This document shows, one piece after another, positions 18,491-29,119 of a stretch of DNA of 47,256 bases. The stretch is taken from the NCBI GenBank assembly GCA_011524605.1, contig WTKA01000061.1:1-47256 (forward strand). Direction: 5' to 3'. The first letter of the stretch is position 1. Each line of letters begins with the position of its first letter. A program made the translations under genes and the position numbers. Source of the DNA: Hyphomicrobiales bacterium (GTDB lineage Bacteria; Pseudomonadota; Alphaproteobacteria; Rhizobiales; WTKA01). The notes beneath the pieces are model-generated. The model saw only the letters and a list, made by a program, of their open reading frames with translations. It did no database searches and was not told the origin of the DNA.

Positions 18491-21400
18491 TTAACCTTCG
18501 GTGCGTAATTTTAATTCTTCAAGCAAAATACGATCAATTGATCCAGTGGCCTCTATTTCATAGGCTTTTTGGAAGGCTTGAACAGCTTTTACCGTGTTAG
18601 GCCCCAAAAATCCATCAGGCGTACCTGCTTCAAACCCTAACATATTGAGCATGGATTGCGCGCGCTTTACGGAGTGGCTGAAGCTATTGCTGGTTTGTAC
18701 TAAGACAGGGGGCTCACTAGTAGTATTGTTTGCAGAGACATTCCCTTTTTTCATCTCATTCAGCATTTGCTGCTGATAATCGTTGATAACCACACCATTG
18801 TCTTGGGTTAAAGAGGAGGTCGTTTGCTTTAAACGCATGTCAGATGTAGCCACATTGATTTTTGGCGGTAAATTCACACTTTGATTCTTTTCTTTTGGCT
18901 GCCAATTTTTTGCAAGTAAGCTAGCATTTTTTAAATCAAACGCAGACATTTTTGCTTCTAGATCTTTTCTTAATCTTTCAGCGTCTTTATCCCCTTTTAA
19001 TGCAGCATGGGAAAACCATTTATAGGCTAAAACATAGTTTTGAGGTATGCCAATTGCATCTCTATTCATGACAGCTAAATTAAATTGGCTGTCAATTAAG
19101 CCTAATTCAGCAGCTTTTATGAAAAGGCGATTGGCTTCAAGGAGATTTTTCTCCCCGCCTTTGCCAAGAAAATGAAGATAGCCAAGATCATGCATTGCAT
19201 TTACATGGCCTTGCTGTTCTGCAAGGCTATAGTAATCTCTTGCGCTTGCAGCGTCTTTTTCTACCCCTATGCCTTTTTCTAAATGCTCACCAACACGGTG
19301 TTGTGCAGTTGCATTGCCTAAGTCAGCAAGGCGCTGCATCCATTTAAACGCAGATTGTTGATCACCTTTTGCCTTGAATTTTTCCGCAACATAATAAAGC
19401 GCCCCTTGATCTTTGTCTTGGGCAAGTTTTTTAATGTTAGGGGCAATAAGATCATCTGAAATATCTTGTATATCAGTAAAGCTGACTTCTTCATCTTCTT
19501 GCTTGGAAATAAATTTATCTGCTTTTTTCTGTATTTTTATAATATCTGCTTCAGACCAGCTTTTTGATGAATCGGTTATAGAGCCAAGTAAGGATGGCTC
19601 AATTGCATCTTTACTATTGCCAACATCTAATGCAACAGTGTCAATATATTCAGCAGGCTCTGGCAAGTTTTGTGTTGTCTCACTTTCCTCATCCAGTGAT
19701 ATAGCGCGTGGTAGCTCTTGAGTGCCCATCATACTAGGCAGCGGAAAATTATAACTTTCATTCTTTAGATCTTGAGGTATTGACCCTGTATATAACATTG
19801 TTTCTTCATCAGTAGACAGTGCGATATTTTCATTTTCAGCGCTTTTATTTTGTTGGAAAAAGATAAAGCCAGCAGCTAGAGCAAGGGTGAATAGGGATAC
19901 GCCCATCAAGCTTTTTCTTGTATTTTTTTGCGCTTCTGCAGCAATTGTTGTTTTTAATGGTGCATTATCTTTATTAAGGTTTTGACGTGCTTTTGCAAGT
20001 AGAGCAGCATTACCTACTGCAATTTCACGGTTTGTATCAAGTGTTTGCTGGCTTTCAACAGGTTGAGGTGATTGTGTAAGGTGAGTTGGATTAAAGCCAA
20101 GGCCAGGTTCAATGGGGCGATGCTCTTCTTCTTGGCTTTCATCCCAGCTGATAGGTGCGTGTGAATCTCTTACTATTTTTTCGCCATGAGCTGCGGAGCT
20201 TACGGGGTTAATTGCTGCACTTGCTTCCACATAAATTTCTTCTTCGTCTGACTGCTCAATCATAAATTCTTGTGGTTGCCCAATATCAAAACTATTTATA
20301 TTTGTTTCGTTTGTTTCATATGGTTGATTTGGGAAAACCTTCTCCAATGGGTCTGTGAAAGAGGAAGGTTCTTCTTTTTGCTGTTGCTCCTGAATGATTG
20401 GTTGAATATCAACATTCTCTGATAATGTTATTGGCGGATTATTATTCAAGCTTTGAGGCTCGCTAGCAGCTATAATGCCATTATAATCTGCGCTGTGGGG
20501 CTTGGCTTCTCGGTTTGGATCTAGTGCTGGGGCTCGATCTGATGCACTAAAAGTCATTGGGGAGAGTTGAGCAACGCTGGCTAGATTAGGGTCATTAAGA
20601 AGCTCTGCAACATTAATCTCATTCATATATTGATTGTCATCATCAATAGGTAGGCCTGTTGTGCCAATACTATTAAAATCATGCTCTTCATCAGTGGATG
20701 GATAGCCCATTTGCATTGCTGCATCTTCAAAATGGCCAATCGTTTTCAGGTCAATATTTTCAGGCTTAAGCACTGTGTTGTAAAAATCATCACCTTCTAT
20801 TTTCACGCTATTTTCTTGTTCAATGTCAATTGTTGATTTTTTTTCACTCATAATTTCTTTGCCTAAAAGGTTCTGGCTACTTTGATGCTCATTTTTAGAG
20901 GGCGTACTATTGTTAACTTCTTCAAAATTGTCTGGTTGATCAGATTTTTCAGCTTCGCTAAAGATTGAATAGTCCTTATTTTTTATACTTGCTTGTTCAG
21001 CTTTTTCTTCATGCTTGCTTGTGTTGACCTCAGGCATTATTGAGGAAGATAAGGGGGCAACAGCCTTTTGCATGATTGGGTCTGGTTTATACTTAGTGGT
21101 TTGCAAATTGCCTTCGGCATTTTTCAGCTGTACTAATATATTTTGAACTTGGTCTGTTAGGTTTCCAAGCTTGTTTTCGATAAAATTTTGTGTGCTTTGA
21201 GCAACTTGCTTCGTTGATTCAACAGATTTATTCAGGTTAGAGATCGCCATATCTGTTTGGTCTTGTCGGGAATTAATCGAATCAAATGCTTCCTGCATAG
21301 AGTTGAGCTGATTTTCTATGTTTGAACTGGCAAACTGTGCGTTATCAATTTCAGGAAGCTGGGATTCTAATTCTACGGCATGGCTGCCATCAATATCTTC

Positions 21401-22477
21401 ACTAGTCCCTGTTCTTACATAGAGTTCTTCAAGCTTTTGCAAAGATGATTTAATTTCTTCGAGATTATCAGCTTCATTCCGATTAGGAGCCAGTTCAGAA
21501 ATAACTATTTTTATATCAGCTATATCATCGATTAACTGATGAATAACCTCTGAGTTTGTGGCGGCTTTATTATCACCTTCAGGCTGAGCTTCCTGCTCCT
21601 CCATTTTTTTTGTAAGCGATTCAACGACTAGGTTAAGGCTTTTGATATCACGACTATTAAACTCTGTTTTTGCTGTTTTAATATCTTCTGCTAATGCATT
21701 TAATGAATGCGTAATATCTCTTAAATATGAAGCTTCTTCTTGTAGAGGGCCACCAAGCGTTAGAATATCTGCGCGCAGTTGATTAATTTGCTCTTCTTGA
21801 TTTGGTTCTAATTTCCAATTTTTTTGGATATCATCTAGCCGCCCCCTGAATTCGACCATGGACTCAAGAGCTGGTCTTAATTCATTAGCTTTATGATCTA
21901 AGGATAGATAGACTTTTTCGAGTTTGTCGCTGGCCGCATCAAATAAATGAGCCGATTGCTCAACTGAATTTTCTATCGTACTAGACATGCGCATCAAGCG
22001 ATTTTCAAGGCGGCTTAGCCTGTCTTCAGGTTCATCTATAATATGGCCATAAATAACTTGGTCATCAATTTTTGTCAGACGGTTTTCAATTCTATTCAGC
22101 TGGTTATCAAGTTTATCTTCTTTAGGAATATTATCTATTTTGTCTTCGATAAGGCACATGCGCTTATCCATGAAGTTTTGATATAATTCTTCTACAGATG
22201 GCACGTTGCCAGTTGATCTATTTGGTGCATTATAGCTATTTATAGAGCTCTCAGCTTGCTTTTGAACTTGATTTTCATGTTCCAAAACGCTTAGGCGGTT
22301 TGCTAATACTGAAATTGCAGAGCGAGAATCATCTTTCATTTCTGTAAGCTGTGACCCTAGCCGCTCAATGGCAGATTTCATATTTTTTTGAGGCACAGTC
22401 TGATTGTTTCGAAGATTTTGATCTTTCGAATCATCTTTCTGTCCCGATGCTTTATTCTTAAGTGTATTCTCACTCAT
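18491..22477 (-). CDS. Large SEL1-repeat/peptidoglycan-binding polar organiser-like protein (PodJ-like)
   Basis: 1328 aa: long N-terminal coiled coil, acidic disordered middle, single TM (SLMGVSLFTLALAAGFIFF), SEL1 repeats (GNATAQHRVGEHLEKGIGVEKDAASARDYY), C-terminal PG_binding_1-type domain (RAQSMLNMLGFEAGTPDGFLGPNTVKAVQAFQ). Confidence 0.75.
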   Translation of the reverse strand: MSENTLKNKASGQKDDSKDQNLRNNQTVPQKNMKSAIERLGSQLTEMKDDSRSAISVLANRLSVLEHENQVQKQAESSINSYNAPNRSTGNVPSVEELYQNFMDKRMCLIEDKIDNIPKEDKLDNQLNRIENRLTKIDDQVIYGHIIDEPEDRLSRLENRLMRMSSTIENSVEQSAHLFDAASDKLEKVYLSLDHKANELRPALESMVEFRGRLDDIQKNWKLEPNQEEQINQLRADILTLGGPLQEEASYLRDITHSLNALAEDIKTAKTEFNSRDIKSLNLVVESLTKKMEEQEAQPEGDNKAATNSEVIHQLIDDIADIKIVISELAPNRNEADNLEEIKSSLQKLEELYVRTGTSEDIDGSHAVELESQLPEIDNAQFASSNIENQLNSMQEAFDSINSRQDQTDMAISNLNKSVESTKQVAQSTQNFIENKLGNLTDQVQNILVQLKNAEGNLQTTKYKPDPIMQKAVAPLSSSIMPEVNTSKHEEKAEQASIKNKDYSIFSEAEKSDQPDNFEEVNNSTPSKNEHQSSQNLLGKEIMSEKKSTIDIEQENSVKIEGDDFYNTVLKPENIDLKTIGHFEDAAMQMGYPSTDEEHDFNSIGTTGLPIDDDNQYMNEINVAELLNDPNLASVAQLSPMTFSASDRAPALDPNREAKPHSADYNGIIAASEPQSLNNNPPITLSENVDIQPIIQEQQQKEEPSSFTDPLEKVFPNQPYETNETNINSFDIGQPQEFMIEQSDEEEIYVEASAAINPVSSAAHGEKIVRDSHAPISWDESQEEEHRPIEPGLGFNPTHLTQSPQPVESQQTLDTNREIAVGNAALLAKARQNLNKDNAPLKTTIAAEAQKNTRKSLMGVSLFTLALAAGFIFFQQNKSAENENIALSTDEETMLYTGSIPQDLKNESYNFPLPSMMGTQELPRAISLDEESETTQNLPEPAEYIDTVALDVGNSKDAIEPSLLGSITDSSKSWSEADIIKIQKKADKFISKQEDEEVSFTDIQDISDDLIAPNIKKLAQDKDQGALYYVAEKFKAKGDQQSAFKWMQRLADLGNATAQHRVGEHLEKGIGVEKDAASARDYYSLAEQQGHVNAMHDLGYLHFLGKGGEKNLLEANRLFIKAAELGLIDSQFNLAVMNRDAIGIPQNYVLAYKWFSHAALKGDKDAERLRKDLEAKMSAFDLKNASLLAKNWQPKEKNQSVNLPPKINVATSDMRLKQTTSSLTQDNGVVINDYQQQMLNEMKKGNVSANNTTSEPPVLVQTSNSFSHSVKRAQSMLNMLGFEAGTPDGFLGPNTVKAVQAFQKAYEIEATGSIDRILLEELKLRTEG

Positions 22478-22685
22478 TGGCGTACAAATCCGCGTATAAA
22501 CTTCTTTAAATATGGCTTGGAACTAAATATCTGAGGATATGCACAAAGTAATGCATAGCTATTTATACCAAAATCATAAGTGATTATTAACCATGTGCGT
22601 AAATAACTCGTTAACATAATAAGTCTTATTACTTTGTTGTTTTTAGAGTTTGAAAACTGCTTTTTCGGATTTTTAATTTAGGGTA

Positions 22686-22748
22686 TCGACAAAAGCTGTG
22701 AATTAGACTATAGAGTCGCGATAATCTGTTTTATAGTCCTTTTGTCGA
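22686..22748 (+). promoter_or_regulatory. Structured leader of rplS (bulged 17-bp stem)
   Basis: TCGACAAAAG (22686-22695) and GACTATA (22706-22712) pair with the contiguous TATAGTCCTTTTGTCGA (22732-22748), leaving a 10-nt one-sided bulge and 19-nt loop. Confidence 0.6.
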
Positions 22749-22811
22749 CGCTGATTAACAGCATTAGCGCGATACAGGGATTTTTTTATTAGCAAGCAAA
22801 GTGGTGTAACT

Positions 22812-23213
22812 ATGAACCTGCTACAAGAATTAGAGCAAGAGCATCTTGCTGAACTCGAAGCAAAGCGTACAATTCCAGAATTCCAGCCTGGTGATACTTT
22901 ACGCGTGAATGTTAAAGTAACTGAAGGAACACGTACACGTGTTCAGGCTTATGAAGGTGTTTGTATCGCTCGTTCTGGCGGCGGCATTCATGAGAGCTTC
23001 ACTGTACGTAAGATTTCTTACGGCGAAGGTGTTGAGCGTGTATTCCCTGTTCATTCACCAAATATTGATTCTATTGATGTTGTGCGTCGTGGTAAAGTAA
23101 GAAGAGCAAAGCTTTACTATCTTCGTGGCCTTAGAGGAAAAGCTGCGCGTATTCCTGAGCGTAAAGACTGGATGCGTCAAAAGGCGAAAGAAGCTGCAAA
23201 AGCGGCTAAATAA
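22812..23213 (+). CDS. rplS: 50S ribosomal protein L19
   Basis: [60 protein letters not shown]. Confidence 0.97.
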   Translation: MNLLQELEQEHLAELEAKRTIPEFQPGDTLRVNVKVTEGTRTRVQAYEGVCIARSGGGIHESFTVRKISYGEGVERVFPVHSPNIDSIDVVRRGKVRRAKLYYLRGLRGKAARIPERKDWMRQKAKEAAKAAK

Positions 23214-23239
23214 GCTTTTCCCTTATTATATATTCTTGA

Positions 23240-23273
23240 AACCCATCTTGTTATAAGGTGGGTTTTATCTTTT
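23240..23273 (+). terminator. Rho-independent terminator of rplS
   Basis: AACCCATCTT / AAGGTGGGTT (10 bp, one T-G) then TTATCTTTTT. Confidence 0.8.
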
Positions 23274-23384
23274 TATAGATAAGATTAGCCTGTAACAATT
23301 AAATTACCTCTGTTTTGTTTAAAATGTTAATCTTTCTAAGCTAATTATAAAACCGCAAACTTTGCAGAAATAATGGAGCTCCAA

Positions 23385-24041
23385 ATGAGATTTTTTATTG
23401 ATACAGCTGAGATTTCAGAAATTGAAGCTCTACTTCCTTCGGGTCTTGTCGATGGTGTAACGACAAATCCTTCTTTGATTGCTAAATCAGGACAAAAAAT
23501 CACAGATGTAATCGCTGAGATTTGTAAAATTGTTGAGGGTCCAGTGAGTGCAGAAGTAACGGCAACACAGGCAGATAAAATGGTTGAAGAAGGGCGCTAT
23601 CTAGCAGAGATTGCAGATAATGTTGCGATTAAACTACCTCTTACCTATGATGGTCTTGTTGCATGTAACACGCTTAGTCAAGAAGGTCATATGATCAACG
23701 TAACATTATGTTTTTCGGCAAATCAGGCTTTGCTTGCAGCAAAAGCAGGGGCAACTTTCATTTCACCATTCATCGGTCGTTTAGATGACATTAATATTGA
23801 TGGCATGGAATTAATCGAAGAGATTAGGGATATTTATGATAATTATCCTGATCTAGATACTGAAATATTAGCGGCCTCTATTCGTAGTGCAAATCATGTT
23901 AAGCAGTCTGCATTAGCTGGTGCTGATGTTGCAACTATTCCGCCAAAGGTAGTTAAAGATCTTGTAAAGCATCCTTTAACAGATAAAGGCCTTGAGATTT
24001 TCCTTGCGGATTGGGCAAAGACCAACCAGTCAATTCTTTAA
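23385..24041 (+). CDS. fsa: Fructose-6-phosphate aldolase / transaldolase-like protein
   Basis: [36 protein letters not shown]; short TalC/FSA-type transaldolase. ATG at 23385 preferred to 23373. Confidence 0.9.
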   Translation: MRFFIDTAEISEIEALLPSGLVDGVTTNPSLIAKSGQKITDVIAEICKIVEGPVSAEVTATQADKMVEEGRYLAEIADNVAIKLPLTYDGLVACNTLSQEGHMINVTLCFSANQALLAAKAGATFISPFIGRLDDINIDGMELIEEIRDIYDNYPDLDTEILAASIRSANHVKQSALAGADVATIPPKVVKDLVKHPLTDKGLEIFLADWAKTNQSIL

Positions 24042-24051
24042 TGGTTTTTGA

Positions 24052-25023
24052 ATGGTTAAAGATTTTGAGACATATAATTTAACCAACCAATACGACATAT
24101 TGCCAATGGCTTTAGGTCTTAAAGCGCATTGGCAGCAATGGCTCTATAATCTTCAATCAGAGCGGCAACTTTCCATAAAAACCTTGGAGGCTTACCAAAG
24201 TGATAGCCTCCAATATTTTTGCTTTCAACGTGATTATCTTGGAAAAATAATAGATATTGAGGATGTAATAGCGCTCAAGCCCAGAGATGTGCGCGCCTAT
24301 CTCTCTTATCTAAGAGAAAAAGGACTTGCTGTACGTTCTGTTAACAGAAAGCTATCTTGCTGCCGTTCTTTCTTTCGTTTTTTATCAAAACAAGGGTTAG
24401 CTGATGCTGGCGCTTGGGAGGCGATAAAAGGCCCTAAGCGGGCCGCACCCCTTCCCAAGGCTATCGACCATGGCGAGGCGAAAACAATTTCACTAGGCCT
24501 TGAAGCTGAACAAAATAATGTTGATTGGGTAGAATTAAGAGACAGAGCCGTTCTATCTTTGCTCTATGGCTGCGGCTTGCGAATATCTGAAGCATTATCT
24601 TTAACACTGTCTGTTATTACACCTGAAAGTGATCAATTGCGGATAGTGGGTAAGGGCAAAAAAATGCGTATTGTGCCGTTGTTGCCTGTCGTAAGAGACG
24701 GTATTTTTGCCTATATAGCCTCCTGCCCTTGGCCGCTTGACCCGCAGGGCGCTTTATTCCTTGGTGAAAAAGGCAGCGCTTTAAGCCCGCGAATCATCCA
24801 GCGAAAAATGCAATTTCTACGCGGTGCATTAGGCTTGGAAGAACATTCAACTCCACACGCGTTAAGGCATTCTTTTGCTTCTCATTTGCTCGCAAATGGC
24901 ATTGATTTGCGGGTATTACAAGATTTACTAGGTCATGAAAGCTTATCTACAACACAAATCTACACAAAAGTTGATAATGAGCGTCTCATGAAAGCTTATG
25001 AAAAAGCGCATCCTCGCTCTTAA
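24052..25023 (+). CDS. xerC: Tyrosine recombinase XerC
   Basis: YGCGLRISEALSL, PHALRHSFASHLLANGIDLRVLQDLLGHESLSTTQIYTKV catalytic motifs of Xer recombinases. Confidence 0.88.
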   Translation: MVKDFETYNLTNQYDILPMALGLKAHWQQWLYNLQSERQLSIKTLEAYQSDSLQYFCFQRDYLGKIIDIEDVIALKPRDVRAYLSYLREKGLAVRSVNRKLSCCRSFFRFLSKQGLADAGAWEAIKGPKRAAPLPKAIDHGEAKTISLGLEAEQNNVDWVELRDRAVLSLLYGCGLRISEALSLTLSVITPESDQLRIVGKGKKMRIVPLLPVVRDGIFAYIASCPWPLDPQGALFLGEKGSALSPRIIQRKMQFLRGALGLEEHSTPHALRHSFASHLLANGIDLRVLQDLLGHESLSTTQIYTKVDNERLMKAYEKAHPRS

Positions 25024-25129
25024 CTCTTTTTCGGGTAATTTTGTCACATTGGGGTGACTTACTTAGCCTTTTCTCGTAGAGTATACATATTATATATATG
25101 CTAAACTATCTTATAAAAGGAATAGGCTT

Positions 25130-26146
25130 GTGGGCGTTGTAATCTCATTAGATAGAGCTCAAAAAGCGGCACCAAATTTAAAAGCACTTTTAAATACGGT
25201 CAGCAGTGAAATGCAGCAAGTAGATGATATATTAGTAAAACGTGTATCATCGCAAGTGCCCCTCATTCCTGAAATTTCACAACAACTCATTCAGTCCGGT
25301 GGGAAGAGGCTGAGGCCAATTCTAACATTAGCTGCCGCAGATATGTGCGATTATACAGGCAATGAGCATGTTAAATTAGCAGCTGCAGTTGAGTTGATGC
25401 ATACAGCAACATTGTTACATGATGATGTTGTTGATGAAAGTGATATGCGGCGCGGAATCCCCACTGCTCGGAATTTGCATGGCAATCAGGCAAGCGTACT
25501 TGTTGGAGATTATATGCTTGGTCAAGCCTTTAAAATGATGGTGGAAACCGGAAGCCTTGAAGCGCTGAGTGTGTTATCTCATGCAGCGTCTGTTATTGCT
25601 GAGGGTGAAGTTTTACAGCTTGAAGCTGCTCATAATGTTGCTACTTCAGAAGATGACTATATGCAGGTCATTAGATCAAAAACAGCTGCTTTATTTTCTG
25701 CTGCTGCAGAGGTCGGCGCTATTATTGCAGATAAATCAGATGCCCATCGTGCTGCCCTACGCAGCTATGGGACAAATTTAGGCATTGCTTTTCAGTTAAT
25801 TGATGATGCTTTAGATTATTCTGGCGCTCAAGCAAGTTTAGGTAAAAATATTGGTGATGACTTCCGTGAAGGTAAAATAACCTTGCCTGTCATCTTATGT
25901 TATCGCCGCGGTAATGATGAAGAGCGTGCTTTTTGGCAGCGAACTTTAGGTGAGCAAGATTATCGCGAACATGACCTTGATCATGCTTTAGAGCTTATTT
26001 TGCATTATAATACGCTTGAAGGTTGTTTTGAACGGGCGCGCCACCATGTTAGCATTGCTAAAGATGCATTAGGTCTTTTCTCTCAATCTCAGATGAGGTC
26101 TGCTTTAGAAGATGCAGCTGATTTTGCAGTAAACCGTAAATTTTGA
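25130..26146 (+). CDS. Polyprenyl (octaprenyl/decaprenyl-type) diphosphate synthase, GTG start
   Basis: GGKRLRPIL, LLHDDVVDESDMRRG, QLIDDALDYSG, GKNIGDDFREGKITLPVIL motifs. Confidence 0.93.
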   Translation: MGVVISLDRAQKAAPNLKALLNTVSSEMQQVDDILVKRVSSQVPLIPEISQQLIQSGGKRLRPILTLAAADMCDYTGNEHVKLAAAVELMHTATLLHDDVVDESDMRRGIPTARNLHGNQASVLVGDYMLGQAFKMMVETGSLEALSVLSHAASVIAEGEVLQLEAAHNVATSEDDYMQVIRSKTAALFSAAAEVGAIIADKSDAHRAALRSYGTNLGIAFQLIDDALDYSGAQASLGKNIGDDFREGKITLPVILCYRRGNDEERAFWQRTLGEQDYREHDLDHALELILHYNTLEGCFERARHHVSIAKDALGLFSQSQMRSALEDAADFAVNRKF

Positions 26147-26231
26147 TCTTTTTAATTTTATATTGAAGAAAATTTGTGGATTTCGGTTACTCTATCTAGC
26201 GCTGTATGAAATAGTTACAGGTCAAAATAAG

Positions 26232-26263
26232 AAAAAACCCGCTTTTAACGAGCGGGTTTTTTT
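26232..26263. terminator. Bidirectional terminator between the polyprenyl synthase and DUF937 genes
   Basis: AAAAAACCCGCT / AGCGGGTTTTTTT hairpin between convergent genes. Confidence 0.85.
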
Positions 26264-26284
26264 ATTCAAGGTTTGATGATAAAA

Positions 26285-26977
26285 TTAATAGCGACCATTT
26301 TTCATAAATTCAGCAAAAATATCTGCCATTGGGTTTTGTACTGAATTTTGCTGCGTGCTCTTATCTTCAAAACCTGAGTTAAATAAATTACCGAAAATAT
26401 CTAATCCTGATTGAGGGGAGGTCTTTTTTGCTTGAGATCCGCCCATAAGATTGCCAAACATATTTTCTGCCATTTGACTAAATATATTGCCGCTAGATGA
26501 GGTGCTGCCACCAAAACTATTGCCTAATACCATGCCAATCATGTCATTTATCCCGCCGCTACTTGATTGTTTAGACAGGCCACCCATTAACATTGAGGCA
26601 ATAAGCGGGAGCATTTGTTTGATAATGGTTTCACCAACACCAGACATGCTTGCTGCCTGTTGAGCAATTTGACGGCTCATGTCTTTACTACGGAATAAGT
26701 GGCCTAAAATCCCATTACCATCCTCAGTCATGCTGGCCTGAGATAGGTTGCTGACATTTTCAAAATAATTAAGGTGATCACCAGTTGATAAAGCTGAAAG
26801 AAAGCTGTTTAAGCTTTGTGGATCATTACTATTTTTTTCAAAGCCTTGAGAAAATGCAGGCAGAACCGCCTCTATTGAGGCACGGGTTTGTTCTTCAGTT
26901 AATTGAAATAATTGTGCTAAGTTTTGGATGCCTTGGCCATTTTGTGCTTGGGAAAGCAGGTCAAATAAATTATTCAT
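26285..26977 (-). CDS. DUF937 domain-containing protein
   Basis: Gln/Ser/Gly-rich with IKQMLPLIASMLMGGLSKQ motif typical of DUF937. Confidence 0.8.
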   Translation of the reverse strand: MNNLFDLLSQAQNGQGIQNLAQLFQLTEEQTRASIEAVLPAFSQGFEKNSNDPQSLNSFLSALSTGDHLNYFENVSNLSQASMTEDGNGILGHLFRSKDMSRQIAQQAASMSGVGETIIKQMLPLIASMLMGGLSKQSSSGGINDMIGMVLGNSFGGSTSSSGNIFSQMAENMFGNLMGGSQAKKTSPQSGLDIFGNLFNSGFEDKSTQQNSVQNPMADIFAEFMKNGRY

Positions 26978-27110
26978 GATAAAATCCTAAAGTAACTGAT
27001 GGGCGTAGCTTATATATATAAGATTGATAATTATTTTACACTTTGAAAAACTTGAATAAGTATATGTGAAAAAAATTATCAAAATAGTATATTCTAATTA
27101 CACGCTTAGA

Positions 27111-28478
27111 TTATATCTTTTTATCTTTATTTTTAGTTTCAAGTTTTGAAATCAGAAGCCAGGCGGTGATACATCCTGCGATACCGAAAGGAATAGCGCC
27201 TATTGCTTGTCCGATTATTGTCCCTTTTGCATCATAATAGTGAGCGCCAACAAGGACGAATGGTATTGTGCCTAAAGAAGCTTTGCCCCAGTTAAATAAG
27301 GTTGCTAACCCTGCATAGCTTAATGTGTTAAAAGTAGCGTTAGCAACAAATAACACGCCGTTAAATAAGAATAAGGGGCATGCAATCCAAATGAATGCAA
27401 AAACAAGCTCTTTTGAGACGCCAGTAATAGCGAATTGCTCTGCAAGGGCATGGCGAGAAGCAATGATGATAGCGCATATGAAAACTGTATAACCGATAGC
27501 AAATAGCATGCCGCTTAGATAGGCAGATTTAACGCGATCAAATTTACCCGCCCCATAATTTTGCCCAATGATGGGTCCAATTGCGCCAGATAGAGCAAAT
27601 AAAGCGCCAAATGCTACAGGAACTAGTCGGGCAATAAAAGACCACGCAGCCATTGCTTCATCGCCATATTCTGCAAGGCTGATTTGAACATATCCATTTG
27701 AAAAGGGTGTAGCGATATTAGTAAGCACGGCAGGGCCGGCAATGAAAAAATAAGGTTTTAAAGTTGATATAAGAGAGCTTTTTTGCGGAATAACCCACAT
27801 TTTGTGGATGTGAATAATAACATAAAGGCCATAAGCTGCGCCTGTAAGCCGTGCAGCAACAGATGCCATGGCCGCGCCTTCGATACCTAAATCTAGAACG
27901 AAAATTAAGATGGGGTCGAGAGCTGCATTAGTAATGGCTGAAATTAGAGTGATATAGGCTGAGCGTTTGGCATCACCAACAGCGCGCGCAATGCCTGTAG
28001 AAACCATGACAATACCCATTAAAGGCAAAGTTGGTACAATAATTATGAGATAGCTATAGGCAAGATCATATGTTTTATTTGCAGCGCCCAGATAGTGTAA
28101 TAATGGCGTTGCAAATACAAAAGTTAGTAAGCCAATGATCGAGAGGAGTGCAATAACATATAGGGTTGCTGAAGAAGCAATTTGCCTTGCTTTTTCCATA
28201 TCACCAGCACCAACGCTTCGCGATACAAGCGCGATGGTGCCAATCATAAGGCCAACGCTTAAGGAGATGTTAGCGAATAAAATTGTTCCAGCAATGCCGA
28301 GCGCAGCTTGAATTTCTAGGATGCCCAGCTGAGATAAAAACCAAAAGTCAACAAAATCAACAAGGAAAATCGCCATAAGTCCAACAGCGGCTGACGTAGC
28401 CATAATAGCAACATGTTTTAACGTTGAACCTGTTAAAAATTTTGCTTGTGCATTGTCAGCTTTTATGCCGTTGGCCAT
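27111..28478 (-). CDS. MATE family efflux transporter
   Basis: 12-TM protein with MATE features (VDFVDFWFLSQLG, GTIALVSRSVGAG, GQNYGAGKFDRVKSAY). Confidence 0.9.
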   Translation of the reverse strand: MANGIKADNAQAKFLTGSTLKHVAIMATSAAVGLMAIFLVDFVDFWFLSQLGILEIQAALGIAGTILFANISLSVGLMIGTIALVSRSVGAGDMEKARQIASSATLYVIALLSIIGLLTFVFATPLLHYLGAANKTYDLAYSYLIIIVPTLPLMGIVMVSTGIARAVGDAKRSAYITLISAITNAALDPILIFVLDLGIEGAAMASVAARLTGAAYGLYVIIHIHKMWVIPQKSSLISTLKPYFFIAGPAVLTNIATPFSNGYVQISLAEYGDEAMAAWSFIARLVPVAFGALFALSGAIGPIIGQNYGAGKFDRVKSAYLSGMLFAIGYTVFICAIIIASRHALAEQFAITGVSKELVFAFIWIACPLFLFNGVLFVANATFNTLSYAGLATLFNWGKASLGTIPFVLVGAHYYDAKGTIIGQAIGAIPFGIAGCITAWLLISKLETKNKDKKI

Positions 28479-28501
28479 AGCTTCTACCTGTCTTGTAAAT
28501 G

Positions 28502-29119
28502 TTATTTATCTAATACTGTTTTTGTTTTTACTGTCGTATCGGCATTGAGCTCATAAACGATTGGAATGCCTGTACCTAGGTTAAGGCCAGTAATTTCATC
28601 AGTGCTCATGCGATCCAGTACCATCATTAAGGCGCGTAGTGAGTTTCCATGCGCCGCAACAATCACAGATTTTTCAGCCATCACTATTGGTAAAATAGTT
28701 TGAATGAAATAAGGCAGAACACGAGCAGCTGTGTCTTTAAGGCTTTCACCGCCTGGAGGAGGAATGTCGTAAGAACGTCTCCAAATATGAACCTGCTCTT
28801 CACCCCATTTTTCACGGGCATCATCTTTATTCAGACCCGTCAAGTCTCCGTAATGGCGCTCATTTAATGCTTCATGTTTAATAGGGGCAAGGTCACTTTG
28901 CTCAACACCATCTAAAATATGTCCGCATGTTTTTTGTGCCCGCTTTAAGTTAGAGGTAAAGGCAATATCAAATTTCAGGCCAGCTTTTTGAAGGCGGAGA
29001 CCTGCAGCTTTGGCTTCATCAACACCTTGCTCCGTTAAATCTACATCATGCCACCCTGTAAAAAGATTTTTCAAATTCCAATCACTTTGGCCATGACGCA
29101 CTAATGTTAATTGTCTCAC
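28502..29119 (-). CDS. gpmA: 2,3-bisphosphoglycerate-dependent phosphoglycerate mutase
   Basis: [50 protein letters not shown]. Confidence 0.95.
   Translation of the reverse strand: MRQLTLVRHGQSDWNLKNLFTGWHDVDLTEQGVDEAKAAGLRLQKAGLKFDIAFTSNLKRAQKTCGHILDGVEQSDLAPIKHEALNERHYGDLTGLNKDDAREKWGEEQVHIWRRSYDIPPPGGESLKDTAARVLPYFIQTILPIVMAEKSVIVAAHGNSLRALMMVLDRMSTDEITGLNLGTGIPIVYELNADTTVKTKTVLDK

Noticed and set aside
27009-27022. CTTATATATATAAG palindrome upstream of the DUF937 gene
   Set aside because: Simple AT alternation in an AT-rich promoter region; palindromes of this kind arise by chance.
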